Shown here piece after piece: positions 45,914 to 55,028 of a stretch of 64,000 nucleotides of DNA. The stretch covers positions 1 through 64,000 of the forward strand of contig JAGWBQ010000007.1 of NCBI GenBank assembly GCA_021295815.1. The letters run 5' to 3'. The notes beneath the pieces were generated by a model. The model did not search any database, was not told where the DNA came from, and worked only from the letters and a program-made list of their open reading frames with translations. The position numbers and the translations under genes are program-made. How positions within the stretch are numbered: position 1 is the first letter of the stretch; each line of letters starts with the position of its first letter. Source of the DNA: Gemmatimonadota bacterium. Lineage in GTDB: Bacteria; Gemmatimonadota; Gemmatimonadetes; Longimicrobiales; Gaopeijiaceae.

Positions 45914-47397
45914 GCTCCACCGGGGGCCCGTCGCGGCAGGTCCTACGGGCCTCCGTGCGCGCGAACGGAACGGTCAGGACCCCGCCGTCGGCAGCTCGTG
46001 GAACGATCGCTCACGGCGGAGCGGCGCTTCATCGCTATCCGCGCTCGCGCGAAATCATCCACCTGCCGGGCTGTACGACGATCACGAGCGTTCGCGCTCG
46101 GGAGATCCTCGACTCCCGCGGCCTACCCACCCTGGAAGCGCTGGTGACGCTCGACTCGGGAGCGAAGGGACGCGCGGCGGTCCCTTCGGGCGCCTCGACC
46201 GGCACGCACGAGGCGATCGAACTGCGCGACGGCGACCCTCGCTACTTCGGCAAGGGAGTTCTCCGCGCCGTCGCGAACGTGAACGGCCCCATCGCCCGCG
46301 CGATCACCGGTCTCGATCCGAGCGAACAGAAGAGCTTGGACCGGACTCTCACCGATCTCGACGGCACGCCCAACCTCGCCCACTTGGGTGCGAACGCCGT
46401 GCTCGCGACATCTCTGGCCACCGCTCGAGCCGCGGCCCGCGAACGCGGCCTGCCCCTGTGGCGTCACCTGCGCGAGCTGTGGCTGGGCCTCGGCGGAGTT
46501 AGCGAACCGACGCTCCCCGTCCCGATGATGAACATCCTCAACGGCGGGGCGCACGCTTCCAACAACGTGGACGTGCAGGAGTTCATGGTCATGCCCGCCG
46601 GCGTCGAGAGCTTCGGGCGGGCGCTGCGCACGGGTGTGGAGATCTCGCACAACCTGAAGCGGATTCTGAGGGAACGCGGCCTCGCCACGACCGTCGGTGA
46701 CGAGGGCGGCTTCGCTCCCGATCTGGCGAGCAACGAGGAAGGGATAGAGACGGTGCTCGCCGCCGTGGAACGAGCGGGCTACACGCCGGGACGCGAGGTG
46801 GCGATCGCACTCGATGTCGCCGCGACGGAGCTTTTGGAAACGGAACCAGCGGATGCCGTCGAGCAGGACGAGTGGGCTTACGAGCTGCGTTGGTCGGACG
46901 GCGGAACACGATCGTCCGAGGAGATGGTCGACTACTGGGAGCGCTGGGCGTCCGAATATCCGATCCGCTCGATCGAGGACCCGCTCGGCGAGGACGACTG
47001 GAGCGGATGGGTGGCCCTTACCCAGCGGCTGGGCGGCAGCGTCCAGGTTGTGGGCGACGACCTTTTCGTGACCAACCCGAAGCGGCTGAAGAGGGGAATC
47101 GACACCCGGGCCGCCACTGCGGTGCTCGTCAAGCTCAACCAGATCGGCACACTGACGCGCACGTTCGAAACCATGCGCGACGCCGAGGCCGCCGGCCTCG
47201 GAAGGATCGTGTCGCATCGCTCGGGCGAGACGGAGGACACCTTCATCGCGGATCTGGTCGTCGCGACCGGCGCAGGCCAGATAAAGACGGGCGGCGCCAG
47301 CCGCAGCGAGAGAACGGCCAAGTACAACCGGCTGCTCGAGATCGAGTCGGAGCTCGAAGGGACGGCCCGTTTTCCGGGGATGGAGCTATGGCGTTGA
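45910..47397 (+). CDS. eno: Enolase with N-terminal extension
   Basis: 495 residues if it starts at the ATG at 45910 (ATGA overlap with the TM2 gene). The enolase core begins near residue 57 ('[16 protein letters not shown]'), so the extension is about 55 residues, rich in Arg, Gly and Pro; a GTG at 45955 would shorten it to about 40. No start codon lies closer. Core motifs: '[12 protein letters not shown]', '[11 protein letters not shown]', 'ALDVAATEL', '[11 protein letters not shown]', 'VGDDLFVTN', '[10 protein letters not shown]', '[11 protein letters not shown]' and '[16 protein letters not shown]'. The metal ligands and catalytic lysines are present. It converts 2-phosphoglycerate to phosphoenolpyruvate. 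Confidence 0.94.
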   Translation: MSSTGGPSRQVLRASVRANGTVRTPPSAARGTIAHGGAALHRYPRSREIIHLPGCTTITSVRAREILDSRGLPTLEALVTLDSGAKGRAAVPSGASTGTHEAIELRDGDPRYFGKGVLRAVANVNGPIARAITGLDPSEQKSLDRTLTDLDGTPNLAHLGANAVLATSLATARAAARERGLPLWRHLRELWLGLGGVSEPTLPVPMMNILNGGAHASNNVDVQEFMVMPAGVESFGRALRTGVEISHNLKRILRERGLATTVGDEGGFAPDLASNEEGIETVLAAVERAGYTPGREVAIALDVAATELLETEPADAVEQDEWAYELRWSDGGTRSSEEMVDYWERWASEYPIRSIEDPLGEDDWSGWVALTQRLGGSVQVVGDDLFVTNPKRLKRGIDTRAATAVLVKLNQIGTLTRTFETMRDAEAAGLGRIVSHRSGETEDTFIADLVVATGAGQIKTGGASRSERTAKYNRLLEIESELEGTARFPGMELWR

Positions 47398-47765
47398 TCC
47401 GCGGCCTGCTGGCGACGGGACTCGTGCTCGGAGCTCTCTACCTGCTGGTTTTCGGCGGCGAGTATTCGTGGTTCGACCTGCGGAGAGCGGAGGAAGAGGT
47501 GTCCGCGGAGGAGAAGAGGCAGGACGCGTTGGTCGAACGACTCGACTCGCTGGAATCCGCCAGGGATGCCCTCATGAGCGACCCGAAAGCGCTGGAGCGC
47601 GTTGCGAGAGAACGGTTCGGTCTTATCCGCGAGGGCGAGATTCTATACAGGTTCGTCGAGCCGCCCGATTCCGCCTCGGACTCCCATGCCGCCGAACCCT
47701 CGGCCTCCGATCCCACAGCGGACGACCGCCGGCGTTCCGGCGACGCCATAAGGCACCGTCCTTGA
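47388..47765 (+). CDS. ftsB: Cell-division protein FtsB/DivIC-like (septum formation initiator)
   Basis: 125 residues from the ATG at 47388, overlapping eno by 10 bases; eno-ftsB adjacency is classical. One N-terminal membrane helix (about 5-23), then a coiled coil ('[19 protein letters not shown]') and the family segment '[20 protein letters not shown]'. It acts with FtsL and FtsQ in the periplasmic part of the divisome. The C-terminal 30 residues are a Ser/Asp/Arg-rich tail. Confidence 0.88.
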   Translation: MALIRGLLATGLVLGALYLLVFGGEYSWFDLRRAEEEVSAEEKRQDALVERLDSLESARDALMSDPKALERVARERFGLIREGEILYRFVEPPDSASDSHAAEPSASDPTADDRRRSGDAIRHRP

Positions 47766-47799
47766 CAGGAGGGTCCTTTCAGGCGACCTTGCGCGTCGC

Positions 47800-47873
47800 G
47801 CCGGAGTAGCTCAGTCGGTTAGAGCAGCGGAATCATAATCCGCGTGTCGGGGGTTCGAGTCCCTCCTCCGGCA
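47800..47873 (+). tRNA. tRNA-Met (anticodon CAT)
   Basis: 74 bases fold into a cloverleaf: acceptor GCCGGAG/CTCCGGC, anticodon stem GCGGA/TCCGC with loop ATCATAA, and T-arm GGGGG-TTCGAGT-CCCTC. The anticodon CAT is at 47834-47836. CCA is not encoded. The body looks like an elongator tRNA-Met; a lysidine-modified tRNA-Ile2 also carries CAT and cannot be fully excluded, especially with tilS 870 bases downstream. Confidence 0.95.
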
Positions 47874-47896
47874 TCCGTTGAAGATGGAGGCCAGCC

Positions 47897-48736
47897 TTGT
47901 CACGGAGCGTGCGACCGGGCTTCCCGGTACTAGCTGGCCGACCGCTTCTGGTGGCGCACCGGGGTGGAGCGGCGTTGGCCCCCGAGAATACCTTGGAGGC
48001 CTTTACCTGCGCTGCGGAGCGGTGGGCCGCCGACATGATCGAGCTCGACGTCCGTCTGAGCCGCGACGGACGACCGGTCGTGATCCACGATCCCACGGTC
48101 GATCGAACCACCGAAGGCAGCGGAGCGGTCAGCGAGCTGACGCTCGCCGAACTCCGAAGCCTCGATGCCGGCTACCGCTTCCGGGATCCGGACGGTCGTC
48201 GCTCCCAAAGGGGACGGGGTGTGAGGATTCCCACCTTGGACGAGGTTCTGGAGAGGCTGCCCTGGACCCGCCTCACCGTGGAATTGAAGGCCGAAGGCGC
48301 ATGGCCGGCGGCCGTCGCCGCCATCCGAGCTCGCGGCGCGGTGCACCGTGTCGTCCTGGCAAGCTCCGACTCCCGCCATCTTCCCGAGCGAAGCGAGTAC
48401 GAAGGAGCCTTGAGCGCGGGACGAAAGACCGTCTTGAAGTTCTGGCTCGCCGCTCGCCTTCGCCTCGGCAGACGGGCCGCCTTCCGCCGCTCCCCTCCTC
48501 CGGTGGACATCTTCCAGGTGCCGACGAGGTGGCGCGGCCTCGCGGTGGTCACCCCGGGCTTCATCCGAGCCGCCCACGCCTGCAACATCCCGGTCCAGGT
48601 GTGGACCGTGAACGATCCGGACGAAATGCGTCGCCTCCTCGACCTGGGTGTCGACGGTATCCAGAGCGACCGACCTGACCTCCTGGCACGTGTCCTAGAG
48701 GAAGCGGCCGGCCGGCCGCCGCCCCACGGAGACTGA
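47897..48736 (+). CDS. Glycerophosphodiester phosphodiesterase
   Basis: 279 residues, TTG start at 47897 just after the tRNA. It hydrolyses glycerophosphodiesters to glycerol 3-phosphate and an alcohol. GDPD TIM-barrel motifs: 'VAHRGGAALAPENTLEAF', 'IELDVRLSRDGRPVVIHDPT', 'TLDEVLERL', 'VELKAEG' and C-terminal 'VQVWTVNDPDEMRRLLDLGV'. No signal peptide, so it is cytoplasmic. Confidence 0.93.
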   Translation: MSRSVRPGFPVLAGRPLLVAHRGGAALAPENTLEAFTCAAERWAADMIELDVRLSRDGRPVVIHDPTVDRTTEGSGAVSELTLAELRSLDAGYRFRDPDGRRSQRGRGVRIPTLDEVLERLPWTRLTVELKAEGAWPAAVAAIRARGAVHRVVLASSDSRHLPERSEYEGALSAGRKTVLKFWLAARLRLGRRAAFRRSPPPVDIFQVPTRWRGLAVVTPGFIRAAHACNIPVQVWTVNDPDEMRRLLDLGVDGIQSDRPDLLARVLEEAAGRPPPHGD

Positions 48737-48742
48737 CCTGCG

Positions 48743-49774
48743 GTGAACGACCTGGCCGACCGCTTCCGAACCCGGCTTCTCGGCTCCCCCCGCACACCGC
48801 CGCTTGACACGCGGGTTCTGGTAGGGGTTTCGGGCGGTGCCGATTCGGTGGTTCTCCTCCATCTGCTGCGCTTCACCCCGGGTCTGCCGCCGCTCGATCT
48901 GCTGGCCGTCCACGTCGACCACGGCTGGCGGCGCGAATCGGGGAACGACGCCCGGTGGTTGAAGGGGCTGTGCCGAGCCTGGGGAGTGGGACTCCGCGTG
49001 GAGAGACTGCCCAGACCGCCTGTCGACCAGCGCTCGGAGACGCGGGCCCGGGAGCTGCGCCACCGGATCCTCGAGTCGGCGAGACTCGGACTGAGGGCGG
49101 ATCGCGTCGCCCTAGCCCACCACGCCGACGACCAGGCCGAAACGGTGCTCCACCGGGTGGCGCGAGGCACCGGTCCCGCCGGGCTTGCTGCCATGAGAGA
49201 GTGGCGGGAGCCCGGCATCTGGCGTCCGCTCCTCGGCTTCTGGCGCGCCGAGCTGCGGAGCTACGCCGCCGACGTCGGCCTCACTTGGCGAACCGATCCC
49301 TCCAATCGAGATCCTACGCGCCCCCGCAACGTCATCCGGCACCGCGTCATCCCCGCTCTGGAGGAAGGCGTTTCGAGCACGGCGCGACGTTCGCTCACGC
49401 GACTCGCCGAGCTCGCCGCCGAGGAGGCCGAGGCCTGGGAGTCGGCGCTGGCCTGCGTCGAGAGCGGGCTCGACCTGTGCCGGCGTCCACCCCCGCGCAG
49501 GAGCGTGTCGCTCGCCGCCGCCCCGTTCGAGCGGCTGCCGCAGGAGCTGCGCGCCGTCATGCTTCGCAGACTCGCCGCCGAACTCGGCTTCCCGCTCGAC
49601 CGCACCGGAACGGAGATAGCGGCTCGGTTTAGCATAGCCCGTGGTCACGGCCGGGAGGTCTCGCTTACGGGCGGACTCCGTCTTTGGAGAGGCCACGAAC
49701 GCTTGATCATGCTGCCGCCGCGTCGTAAACCGACGGCCGAGGCACCGAGATCCGATCAGGGAATTCATGGCTGA
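48743..49774 (+). CDS. tilS: tRNA(Ile)-lysidine synthetase
   Basis: 343 residues, GTG start at 48743. The PP-loop 'SGGADS' is at residues 30-35, followed by 'VDHGWRRESGNDARW', 'ALAHHADDQAETVLHRVARG' and 'NVIRHRVIPALE'. It modifies C34 of tRNA-Ile(CAU) to lysidine so that it reads AUA. The C-terminal domain is shorter than in E. coli (432 residues). It overlaps hpt by 8 bases; the tilS-hpt-ftsH order is widely conserved and supports all three calls. Confidence 0.95.
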   Translation: MNDLADRFRTRLLGSPRTPPLDTRVLVGVSGGADSVVLLHLLRFTPGLPPLDLLAVHVDHGWRRESGNDARWLKGLCRAWGVGLRVERLPRPPVDQRSETRARELRHRILESARLGLRADRVALAHHADDQAETVLHRVARGTGPAGLAAMREWREPGIWRPLLGFWRAELRSYAADVGLTWRTDPSNRDPTRPRNVIRHRVIPALEEGVSSTARRSLTRLAELAAEEAEAWESALACVESGLDLCRRPPPRRSVSLAAAPFERLPQELRAVMLRRLAAELGFPLDRTGTEIAARFSIARGHGREVSLTGGLRLWRGHERLIMLPPRRKPTAEAPRSDQGIHG

Positions 49775-50306
49775 AAGCGCGCTCGGACCACCTCGGGATC
49801 ATCGGGTGCTCTACCCGGAATCGCAGGTCCGCGAACGGATCGCTCAGCTCGGCCGGGAAATCTCGGACCACTACCGGGATCGCGGCGCCCTTCTCGTCAT
49901 CGGTCTGCTCAAGGGAAGCTTCATATTCATGGCAGATCTCACACGCGCACTGAACGTGCCGGCCCAGATGGATTTCATGGCGGTCTCCAGCTACGGCGCG
50001 AACAATAAGACGTCCGGCGAGGTGCAGATCCATCTCGATGTCCGGACTCCCCTCAAGGACAGGGACGTGCTCCTTGTCGAAGATATCGTCGATTCGGGCA
50101 CCACGCTCAACCGTCTGTTGCCCCAACTCAGGGCCCGGGAGCCCCGGACGCTCGAGGTGTGCGCCCTACTCCGCAAGCCTGGCAACTCCGGAATCGCGGA
50201 GCCTGTGCGCTGGGTCGGTTTCGACGCACCCAATGACTTCCTGGTGGGGTATGGACTCGATCTGGCCGAGCAGTACCGTCAACTACCCTTCATCGCAGCT
50301 ATCTAG
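49767..50306 (+). CDS. hpt: Hypoxanthine phosphoribosyltransferase
   Basis: 179 residues, ATG at 49767. The PRPP-binding motif is 'LLVEDIVDSGTTL'. The N-terminal 'LLVIGLLKGSFIFMADL' and the C-terminal 'WVGFDAPNDFLVGYGLD' are typical of the bacterial enzyme. It salvages hypoxanthine and guanine to IMP and GMP. It lies between tilS and ftsH. Confidence 0.96.
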   Translation: MAESALGPPRDHRVLYPESQVRERIAQLGREISDHYRDRGALLVIGLLKGSFIFMADLTRALNVPAQMDFMAVSSYGANNKTSGEVQIHLDVRTPLKDRDVLLVEDIVDSGTTLNRLLPQLRAREPRTLEVCALLRKPGNSGIAEPVRWVGFDAPNDFLVGYGLDLAEQYRQLPFIAAI

Positions 50307-50314
50307 CGGGCGAA

Positions 50315-52321
50315 ATGGCACAAGAACCTCCCCGAAGGCAGAAAGGCAAGATGGGTCGCGCCTCCCGCGGCCTCGCACTCATGGCGGTCCTGCTGCTGGG
50401 CACGGTCTTCGTGGTCGAGATGTTCTACGGGGGAGGGCGGAACGCGGGTGAGATCGACTTCACCGAGTTCGACAGTCAGCTCAGGGCCGACAACATCCTC
50501 GAAGTCACCATCCGCGGACGACGTATGGAAGGCGAGTTCAACCAGCCCGTCGCGCTGCCCGGGAACGATGAGGAAGTTCACACCTTCCGTTCGCTGCTCC
50601 CGTTCGACCCCACACCCGAATTCACGGCAGGCCTCATAGAACGCGACGTGGCGGTCGACGCTCTTCCCGCCGACGGCGGTGCGCTCAGGATACTGACCTC
50701 CCTTCTGCCCTTCCTGCTGCTCATCATCATCCTGTTCTGGATCGTGAGAGCGATGCAGGCCGGAGGCAACCGAGCCTTCCAGTTCGGGCGCTCGCGGGCC
50801 AAGCTCATCTCACCCCACAATCCCCAGGTGACCTTCCAGGACGTCGCCGGCGCCGAGGAGGCGAAGGAAGAGCTCCAGGAAATCATCGAATTCCTCAAGG
50901 ATCCCGCCAAGTTTTCGCGGCTGGGAGGGCGGCTGCCCAAGGGGGTGCTCCTCGTGGGACCGCCGGGGACCGGCAAGACCCTTCTCGCGCGTGCTGTGGC
51001 GGGCGAGGCGGGCAGGCCCTTCTTCCAGATGTCGGGATCGGATTTCGTGGAGATGTTCGTGGGCGTGGGAGCCTCCCGTGTGCGCGACCTCTTCGAACAG
51101 GGCAAGACCCACGCTCCCTGCATCATCTTCGTGGACGAGATCGACGCCGTCGGCAGGCATCGAGGCGCCGGCCTCGGGGGCGGGCACGACGAACGGGAGC
51201 AGACCTTGAACGCCTTGCTCGTCGAGATGGACGGTTTCGAGTCGAACGGCGGAGTCATCCTCCTGGCGGCGACCAACCGTCCGGACGTTCTCGATCCGGC
51301 CCTGCTTCGTCCGGGCCGCTTCGACCGCCAGGTTGTGGTCGACGCTCCCGACCTGCGCGGTCGCGAGGGCATTCTCAGGGTCCACGCCCGCAAGCTTCCC
51401 CTTGCGGAGGACGTGGAGCTCTCCGTGATCGCTCGGGGCACCCCCGGCATGAGCGGTGCGGATCTGGAGAACATCTGCAACGAAGCCGCTCTCCTGGCCG
51501 CCCGCCGGGACGCCCGCCGGGTTCACATGGTCGACTTCGACCGCGCCAAGGACAAGGTCATGCTCGGAGCGGAGCGTCGCTCGCTCGTGCTCACCGAGAA
51601 CGAGAAGAAGCTCACCGCCTACCACGAGGCGGGTCACGCGGTGCTGGGCATAAAGATTCCCGGGCTCGATCCGGTGCACAAGGTCACCATCGTTCCGAGG
51701 GGCCGGGCGCTCGGGATCACGGCTTCTCTGCCGGAGGAGGATCGGCACTCGTACACGAAGGATTGGCTCGAAGGCCAGCTCGCCATGCTCTTCGGCGGAA
51801 GGGTGGCCGAGGAGCTGATCTTCGGTCCTGCCGACGTGACCACGGGCGCCGGCAACGACATCGAACGCGCCACCGCCATGGCGAGGCGCATGGTCACCAC
51901 CTTCGGCATGAGTGACGCCATAGGACTGGTCGCGATCGGGGACTCCGAACAGGAGGTTTTCCTCGGGCGTGAGATCGTCCAGCGACGGGCAGTCTCCGAA
52001 CACACCGCCCGGCTCGTCGACGAGGAAGTGAAGCGCATACTCGACGTCGCCCAAGATCGCGCACGCGACATCCTGGCGGCGAATCGCGACCTCCTGGAGG
52101 TAATCGCACAGAGCCTGCTTGAACGCGAGACGCTCGACGGCGACGAGATCGCGATCCTTGACAAGGGCGGTACCTTGCCGCCGCTTCAGGAGCTGGATGA
52201 GCCGTCCGCCCTGGACGACGAGGCGAAGAAGGACGCGGTGCCGGATCGCACCCAGCTCCAGATACCTATCGCTGGTGGCCCGCTTCCGGGAGCGGCTCCC
52301 GGTTTCCACGACAGCCGCTGA
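50315..52321 (+). CDS. ftsH: ATP-dependent zinc metalloprotease FtsH
   Basis: 668 residues. Two membrane helices (about 19-37 and 128-147) flank a periplasmic domain. The AAA module has Walker A 'GPPGTGKT' (215-222), Walker B '[11 protein letters not shown]' and the second region of homology '[20 protein letters not shown]'. The zinc site is 'HEAGH' (437-441). The membrane-anchored hexamer degrades misfolded and short-lived proteins. The C-terminal 60 residues are acidic and low in complexity. It starts 8 bases after hpt. Confidence 0.97.
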   Translation: MAQEPPRRQKGKMGRASRGLALMAVLLLGTVFVVEMFYGGGRNAGEIDFTEFDSQLRADNILEVTIRGRRMEGEFNQPVALPGNDEEVHTFRSLLPFDPTPEFTAGLIERDVAVDALPADGGALRILTSLLPFLLLIIILFWIVRAMQAGGNRAFQFGRSRAKLISPHNPQVTFQDVAGAEEAKEELQEIIEFLKDPAKFSRLGGRLPKGVLLVGPPGTGKTLLARAVAGEAGRPFFQMSGSDFVEMFVGVGASRVRDLFEQGKTHAPCIIFVDEIDAVGRHRGAGLGGGHDEREQTLNALLVEMDGFESNGGVILLAATNRPDVLDPALLRPGRFDRQVVVDAPDLRGREGILRVHARKLPLAEDVELSVIARGTPGMSGADLENICNEAALLAARRDARRVHMVDFDRAKDKVMLGAERRSLVLTENEKKLTAYHEAGHAVLGIKIPGLDPVHKVTIVPRGRALGITASLPEEDRHSYTKDWLEGQLAMLFGGRVAEELIFGPADVTTGAGNDIERATAMARRMVTTFGMSDAIGLVAIGDSEQEVFLGREIVQRRAVSEHTARLVDEEVKRILDVAQDRARDILAANRDLLEVIAQSLLERETLDGDEIAILDKGGTLPPLQELDEPSALDDEAKKDAVPDRTQLQIPIAGGPLPGAAPGFHDSR

Positions 52322-52374
52322 ACTTCCAGAGCCCGCAGGAAGACGCCGGCGCGGTCACCGACGCACCCGGCGTT

Positions 52375-53130
52375 TTGAGGGTTCCCGACTGGTCGGACGC
52401 CCTCGAGATACTGGTTCTCGCGGTGCTCGTCTATTGGGTGATGCGCCTCCTCAGCCGCACCAGGGGGCTGCCCGTCTTCCTGGGGGTGGTCTTCCTGCTG
52501 ATGCTGACGGAGGGTCTGGAGCGAGCCGGCTGGGAGGTGATCCCGGGCATCGCGACACAGATCCTCAGTTTCGGGACGATCGCCGTGCTGGTGGTCTTTC
52601 AGCCCGAACTCCGCTACGCTCTCTCCCGCATCGGCGGGGGCGTGCCCCTGCTGGGAGCCATCGCGCCTCTCAAGTCGCGCACTGCCGAAGAGGTCACCAA
52701 GGCGGTGGTCAGGCTGGCCGAGGCACGACACGGAGCGCTGATCGCCGTCGAGAACAGAGACGGGCTGGAGCGCTGGGGGGAGACCGGGGAGCGGCTGGAG
52801 ACCCGGGTCTCGGAGAGCATGCTTCGCTGGATCTTCACGCCCGTTTCTCCCATTCACGACGGAGCGGTGATCATCTCGGACGATTCGATCAAGTTCGTTC
52901 GCGCCATTCTTCCCGTCGGCGACAGCGCCGAGATCTCCGGCCTCGGTACTCGCCACCTGGCTGCCGTCGGGCTCAGCATGGAGACCGACGCGACCGTCAT
53001 CGTGGTAAGCGAGGAGACAGGTCGGATCTCCATCGCCAGGCTGGGGAAGCTGAAACGGATGGCTGGGGAGGAGGAGGTGCGGGAGAGTCTGTTGCCCAGG
53101 GCGGAGCGGGAGACGACCGGACGCGAATAG
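52375..53130 (+). CDS. cdaA: Diadenylate cyclase CdaA-like, with RHL instead of RHR
   Basis: 251 residues, TTG start at 52375. Three membrane segments lie in the first 85 residues, followed by the DisA_N domain. It makes cyclic di-AMP from two ATP. The first catalytic motif 'DGA' (162-164) is intact in 'IHDGAVII'. The second, normally RHR, reads Arg193-His194-Leu195 in 'GLGTRHLAAVG'. The architecture (N-terminal three-helix membrane part plus cyclase) is that of CdaA. No CdaR/YbbR or glmM gene follows, unlike in Firmicutes. The missing Arg raises doubt about full activity. Confidence 0.9.
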   Translation: MRVPDWSDALEILVLAVLVYWVMRLLSRTRGLPVFLGVVFLLMLTEGLERAGWEVIPGIATQILSFGTIAVLVVFQPELRYALSRIGGGVPLLGAIAPLKSRTAEEVTKAVVRLAEARHGALIAVENRDGLERWGETGERLETRVSESMLRWIFTPVSPIHDGAVIISDDSIKFVRAILPVGDSAEISGLGTRHLAAVGLSMETDATVIVVSEETGRISIARLGKLKRMAGEEEVRESLLPRAERETTGRE

Positions 53131-53143
53131 TTGCGTTACGGTG

Positions 53144-53173
53144 TTGACATTTTATCTTACGGCCAAGTACCTT
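53144..53173 (+). promoter_or_regulatory. Promoter upstream of exbB
   Basis: TTGACA (53144-53149, perfect -35) and TACCTT (53168-53173, 3 of 6 for -10) with an 18-base spacer. It stands in the gap after cdaA and before exbB, where the strand's compact gene packing is interrupted. It is likely to drive the exbB-exbD-exbD-tonB unit. Confidence 0.6.
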
Positions 53174-53291
53174 ACGATGAGCCGCACGACGTTTGACACG
53201 CATGACCGCCGGCCGAGCGAACCCCCTCCGGCGGAACCTCCCAGCAATCGACGGCGCGTCCGTCGGACAGCCCCATTTGGAGATCGCCCAC

Positions 53292-53957
53292 GTGGACAAC
53301 CAGTACAGGCTAATCACCCTCTTCGAGGACGGCGGGTGGATGATGTATCCGCTCGTCTTCTGCTCCCTGCTCGCAGTGGGAGTAATCGTGGGCAAGACGT
53401 GGACCCTCTGGCTCGCTCACCGTGACACCAGGAAGCTCCTTGCCTCGGTGAAGGACGCGACGCTCGAGGGAGACATCGACGGCGCTCTCGGCATCGCCGG
53501 CTCGACCAACGGTCCGGCGGCCGCCATCCTCCACACCGGACTGCGGCGCATCCGTACCGGGAGGGTCACCGAAGGCGAGATCGAACGTGCCGTCTCCACG
53601 ACCGGCGTCATCGAGCTCGGGTTTCTCGAGCGCGGCCTGGTGGTCTTGGCGACCGTCGCCAACGTCGCCCCCCTGATGGGTTTCCTAGGTACCGTGGCCG
53701 GAATGATCCTCGCTTTCGATTCCATCGCCGAGGCAGGGACGGTCGATCCCTCGCTGGTCGCCGGAGGTATCAAGGTAGCTCTGCTCACCACCGCCGCCGG
53801 CCTGACGATCGCGATCCCGGTCAACATCGGCTACAACTACTTCGTCACCCGGATCGATCGCCTCATCGTCGACATGGAGGAAGGAACCCAGCAAGTGATC
53901 AATCTGGCTTGGGATCTCGAGCGCGAGCACCGTCTCGAGATCGTTTCGGCAGCCTGA
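53292..53957 (+). CDS. exbB: ExbB/TolQ-family proton-channel protein
   Basis: 221 residues from the GTG at 53292, preceded by GGAG at 9 bases; a frame from ATG 53202 would add 30 residues without family likeness. Three membrane helices: 'MYPLVFCSLLAVGVIVGKTW', then 'TVANVAPLMGFLGTVAGMIL' (the conserved proton-pathway segment) and 'VALLTTAAGLTIAIPVNIGY'. It forms the stator pentamer that uses proton flow to energise TonB (or TolA). exbD, exbD and tonB follow, favouring ExbB over TolQ. Confidence 0.92.
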   Translation: MDNQYRLITLFEDGGWMMYPLVFCSLLAVGVIVGKTWTLWLAHRDTRKLLASVKDATLEGDIDGALGIAGSTNGPAAAILHTGLRRIRTGRVTEGEIERAVSTTGVIELGFLERGLVVLATVANVAPLMGFLGTVAGMILAFDSIAEAGTVDPSLVAGGIKVALLTTAAGLTIAIPVNIGYNYFVTRIDRLIVDMEEGTQQVINLAWDLEREHRLEIVSAA

Positions 53958-54151
53958 CAGCCCGTGGAAGAATCTCTCACTGCATCCGGAAGCCCGTGTT
54001 TCCCGTCTCCATCGCCACGCGCGTCGCACCGTATCGCGCGGACCTCTTGCGACGCGTTCGAGTATGAACGTACGGCGCGGTTGACGACCGTTTTCCACAG
54101 AGCCGGCTCTCCCTGCCGGATCCCCCGCACCCCCAACCGCGAGGTCGAGTA

Positions 54152-54577
54152 ATGTCCGTTCTCGGAAAGAAAAAGAAGAGAGCCGGCGAAGGCATCCCGA
54201 TGTCCTCCACCGCCGACATCGCCTTCCTGCTTCTCATCTTCTTCCTGGTCACCACCACCTTCCCCAAGGACAAGGGGCTTGCCCTGGTGCTTCCGGAAGC
54301 GAACGAGGAGGTCGAGGTCGCGCAGGAGAACGTCCTCCACCTGCTCGTTCAGGTCGACGGTACGGTCGAGGTCAAGCGCGGTGAGAGCGAATCCGTCCAG
54401 ACGGTGCGGGCGGCCGACGTCGAGGGCATCTGGAGGCAGGAATTCGCTTCCAACGACAGACTCATCGCTGCGGTCAAGACCCATCCCGAGGCCGAGTACG
54501 GCTATATGATGGACGTGCTCGACGCCCTTCAGTCGGCCAACGCGAGCCGCATCTCACTCCAGCTCCTGGAGGTCTGA
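54152..54577 (+). CDS. exbD: ExbD/TolR-family protein, first copy
   Basis: 141 residues. A basic N-terminus, then one membrane helix with the essential Asp22 ('STADIAFLLLIFFLVTTTF'), then a periplasmic domain. It partners with ExbB in the proton-driven motor. A 194-bp gap from exbB holds no convincing gene. It is followed by a second exbD after 1 base. Two different ExbD proteins next to one ExbB is common in Bacteroidota and Gemmatimonadota-type genomes, where both may enter one complex. Confidence 0.92.
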   Translation: MSVLGKKKKRAGEGIPMSSTADIAFLLLIFFLVTTTFPKDKGLALVLPEANEEVEVAQENVLHLLVQVDGTVEVKRGESESVQTVRAADVEGIWRQEFASNDRLIAAVKTHPEAEYGYMMDVLDALQSANASRISLQLLEV

Positions 54578-54578
54578 C

Positions 54579-55028
54579 ATGGCCATCAGCGGAGGAAAGT
54601 TCCAGAAGAGTTCGAAGGCATCCGAGGAGATTCCCTCCTCGTCTCTGGCAGACATCGCCTTCCTGCTCCTCATCTTCTTCATGGTCACCACGGTCTTCCA
54701 GCAGGACAAGGAACGGCCGATAGACTGGCCCGAGGCGGAAGCCGCCCAGAAGATGGACGAGAAGCAGAAGAACATCCTGAACATCTGGATGGAGCAGGAC
54801 GGCAAGGTCTATGTCAACGACGCCGAGCTCACCATGGATCAGGTCACGGCGGTGGTCACCCCGCTCTATGTCGCTTCCGATCAGAAGCTTCAGATCTCGA
54901 TCCGCGGTGATCGGGACGTCCCGTATCAGTACATGGACCAACTGCAGCAGGCGCTCATCCGGGGCGGTGTGCTGCGAGTGACCTTCGCCGCAGAACTCGA
55001 AACCAACATCCAGAGGGAACGCAGATGA
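54579..55028 (+). CDS. exbD: ExbD/TolR-family protein, second copy
   Basis: 149 residues with a good ribosome-binding site (GGAGG, 6 bases before the ATG). The membrane helix carries Asp25 ('SLADIAFLLLIFFMVTTVF'); the periplasmic domain ends 'MDQLQQALIRGGVL'. It differs clearly from the first ExbD outside the helix, so it is an old paralogue, not part of the recent duplication. The last 94 bases of this gene are the left edge of the 907-bp tandem duplication. Its stop overlaps the tonB ATG (ATGA). Confidence 0.92.
   Translation: MAISGGKFQKSSKASEEIPSSSLADIAFLLLIFFMVTTVFQQDKERPIDWPEAEAAQKMDEKQKNILNIWMEQDGKVYVNDAELTMDQVTAVVTPLYVASDQKLQISIRGDRDVPYQYMDQLQQALIRGGVLRVTFAAELETNIQRERR

Noticed and set aside
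53964-54152. A 62-codon ORF between exbB and exbD whose stop overlaps the exbD ATG (TAATG)
   Set aside because: The overlap is suggestive, but the product is low in complexity (Ser/Pro/Arg), has no membrane segment, and shows no ribosome-binding site. Kept out for lack of support.
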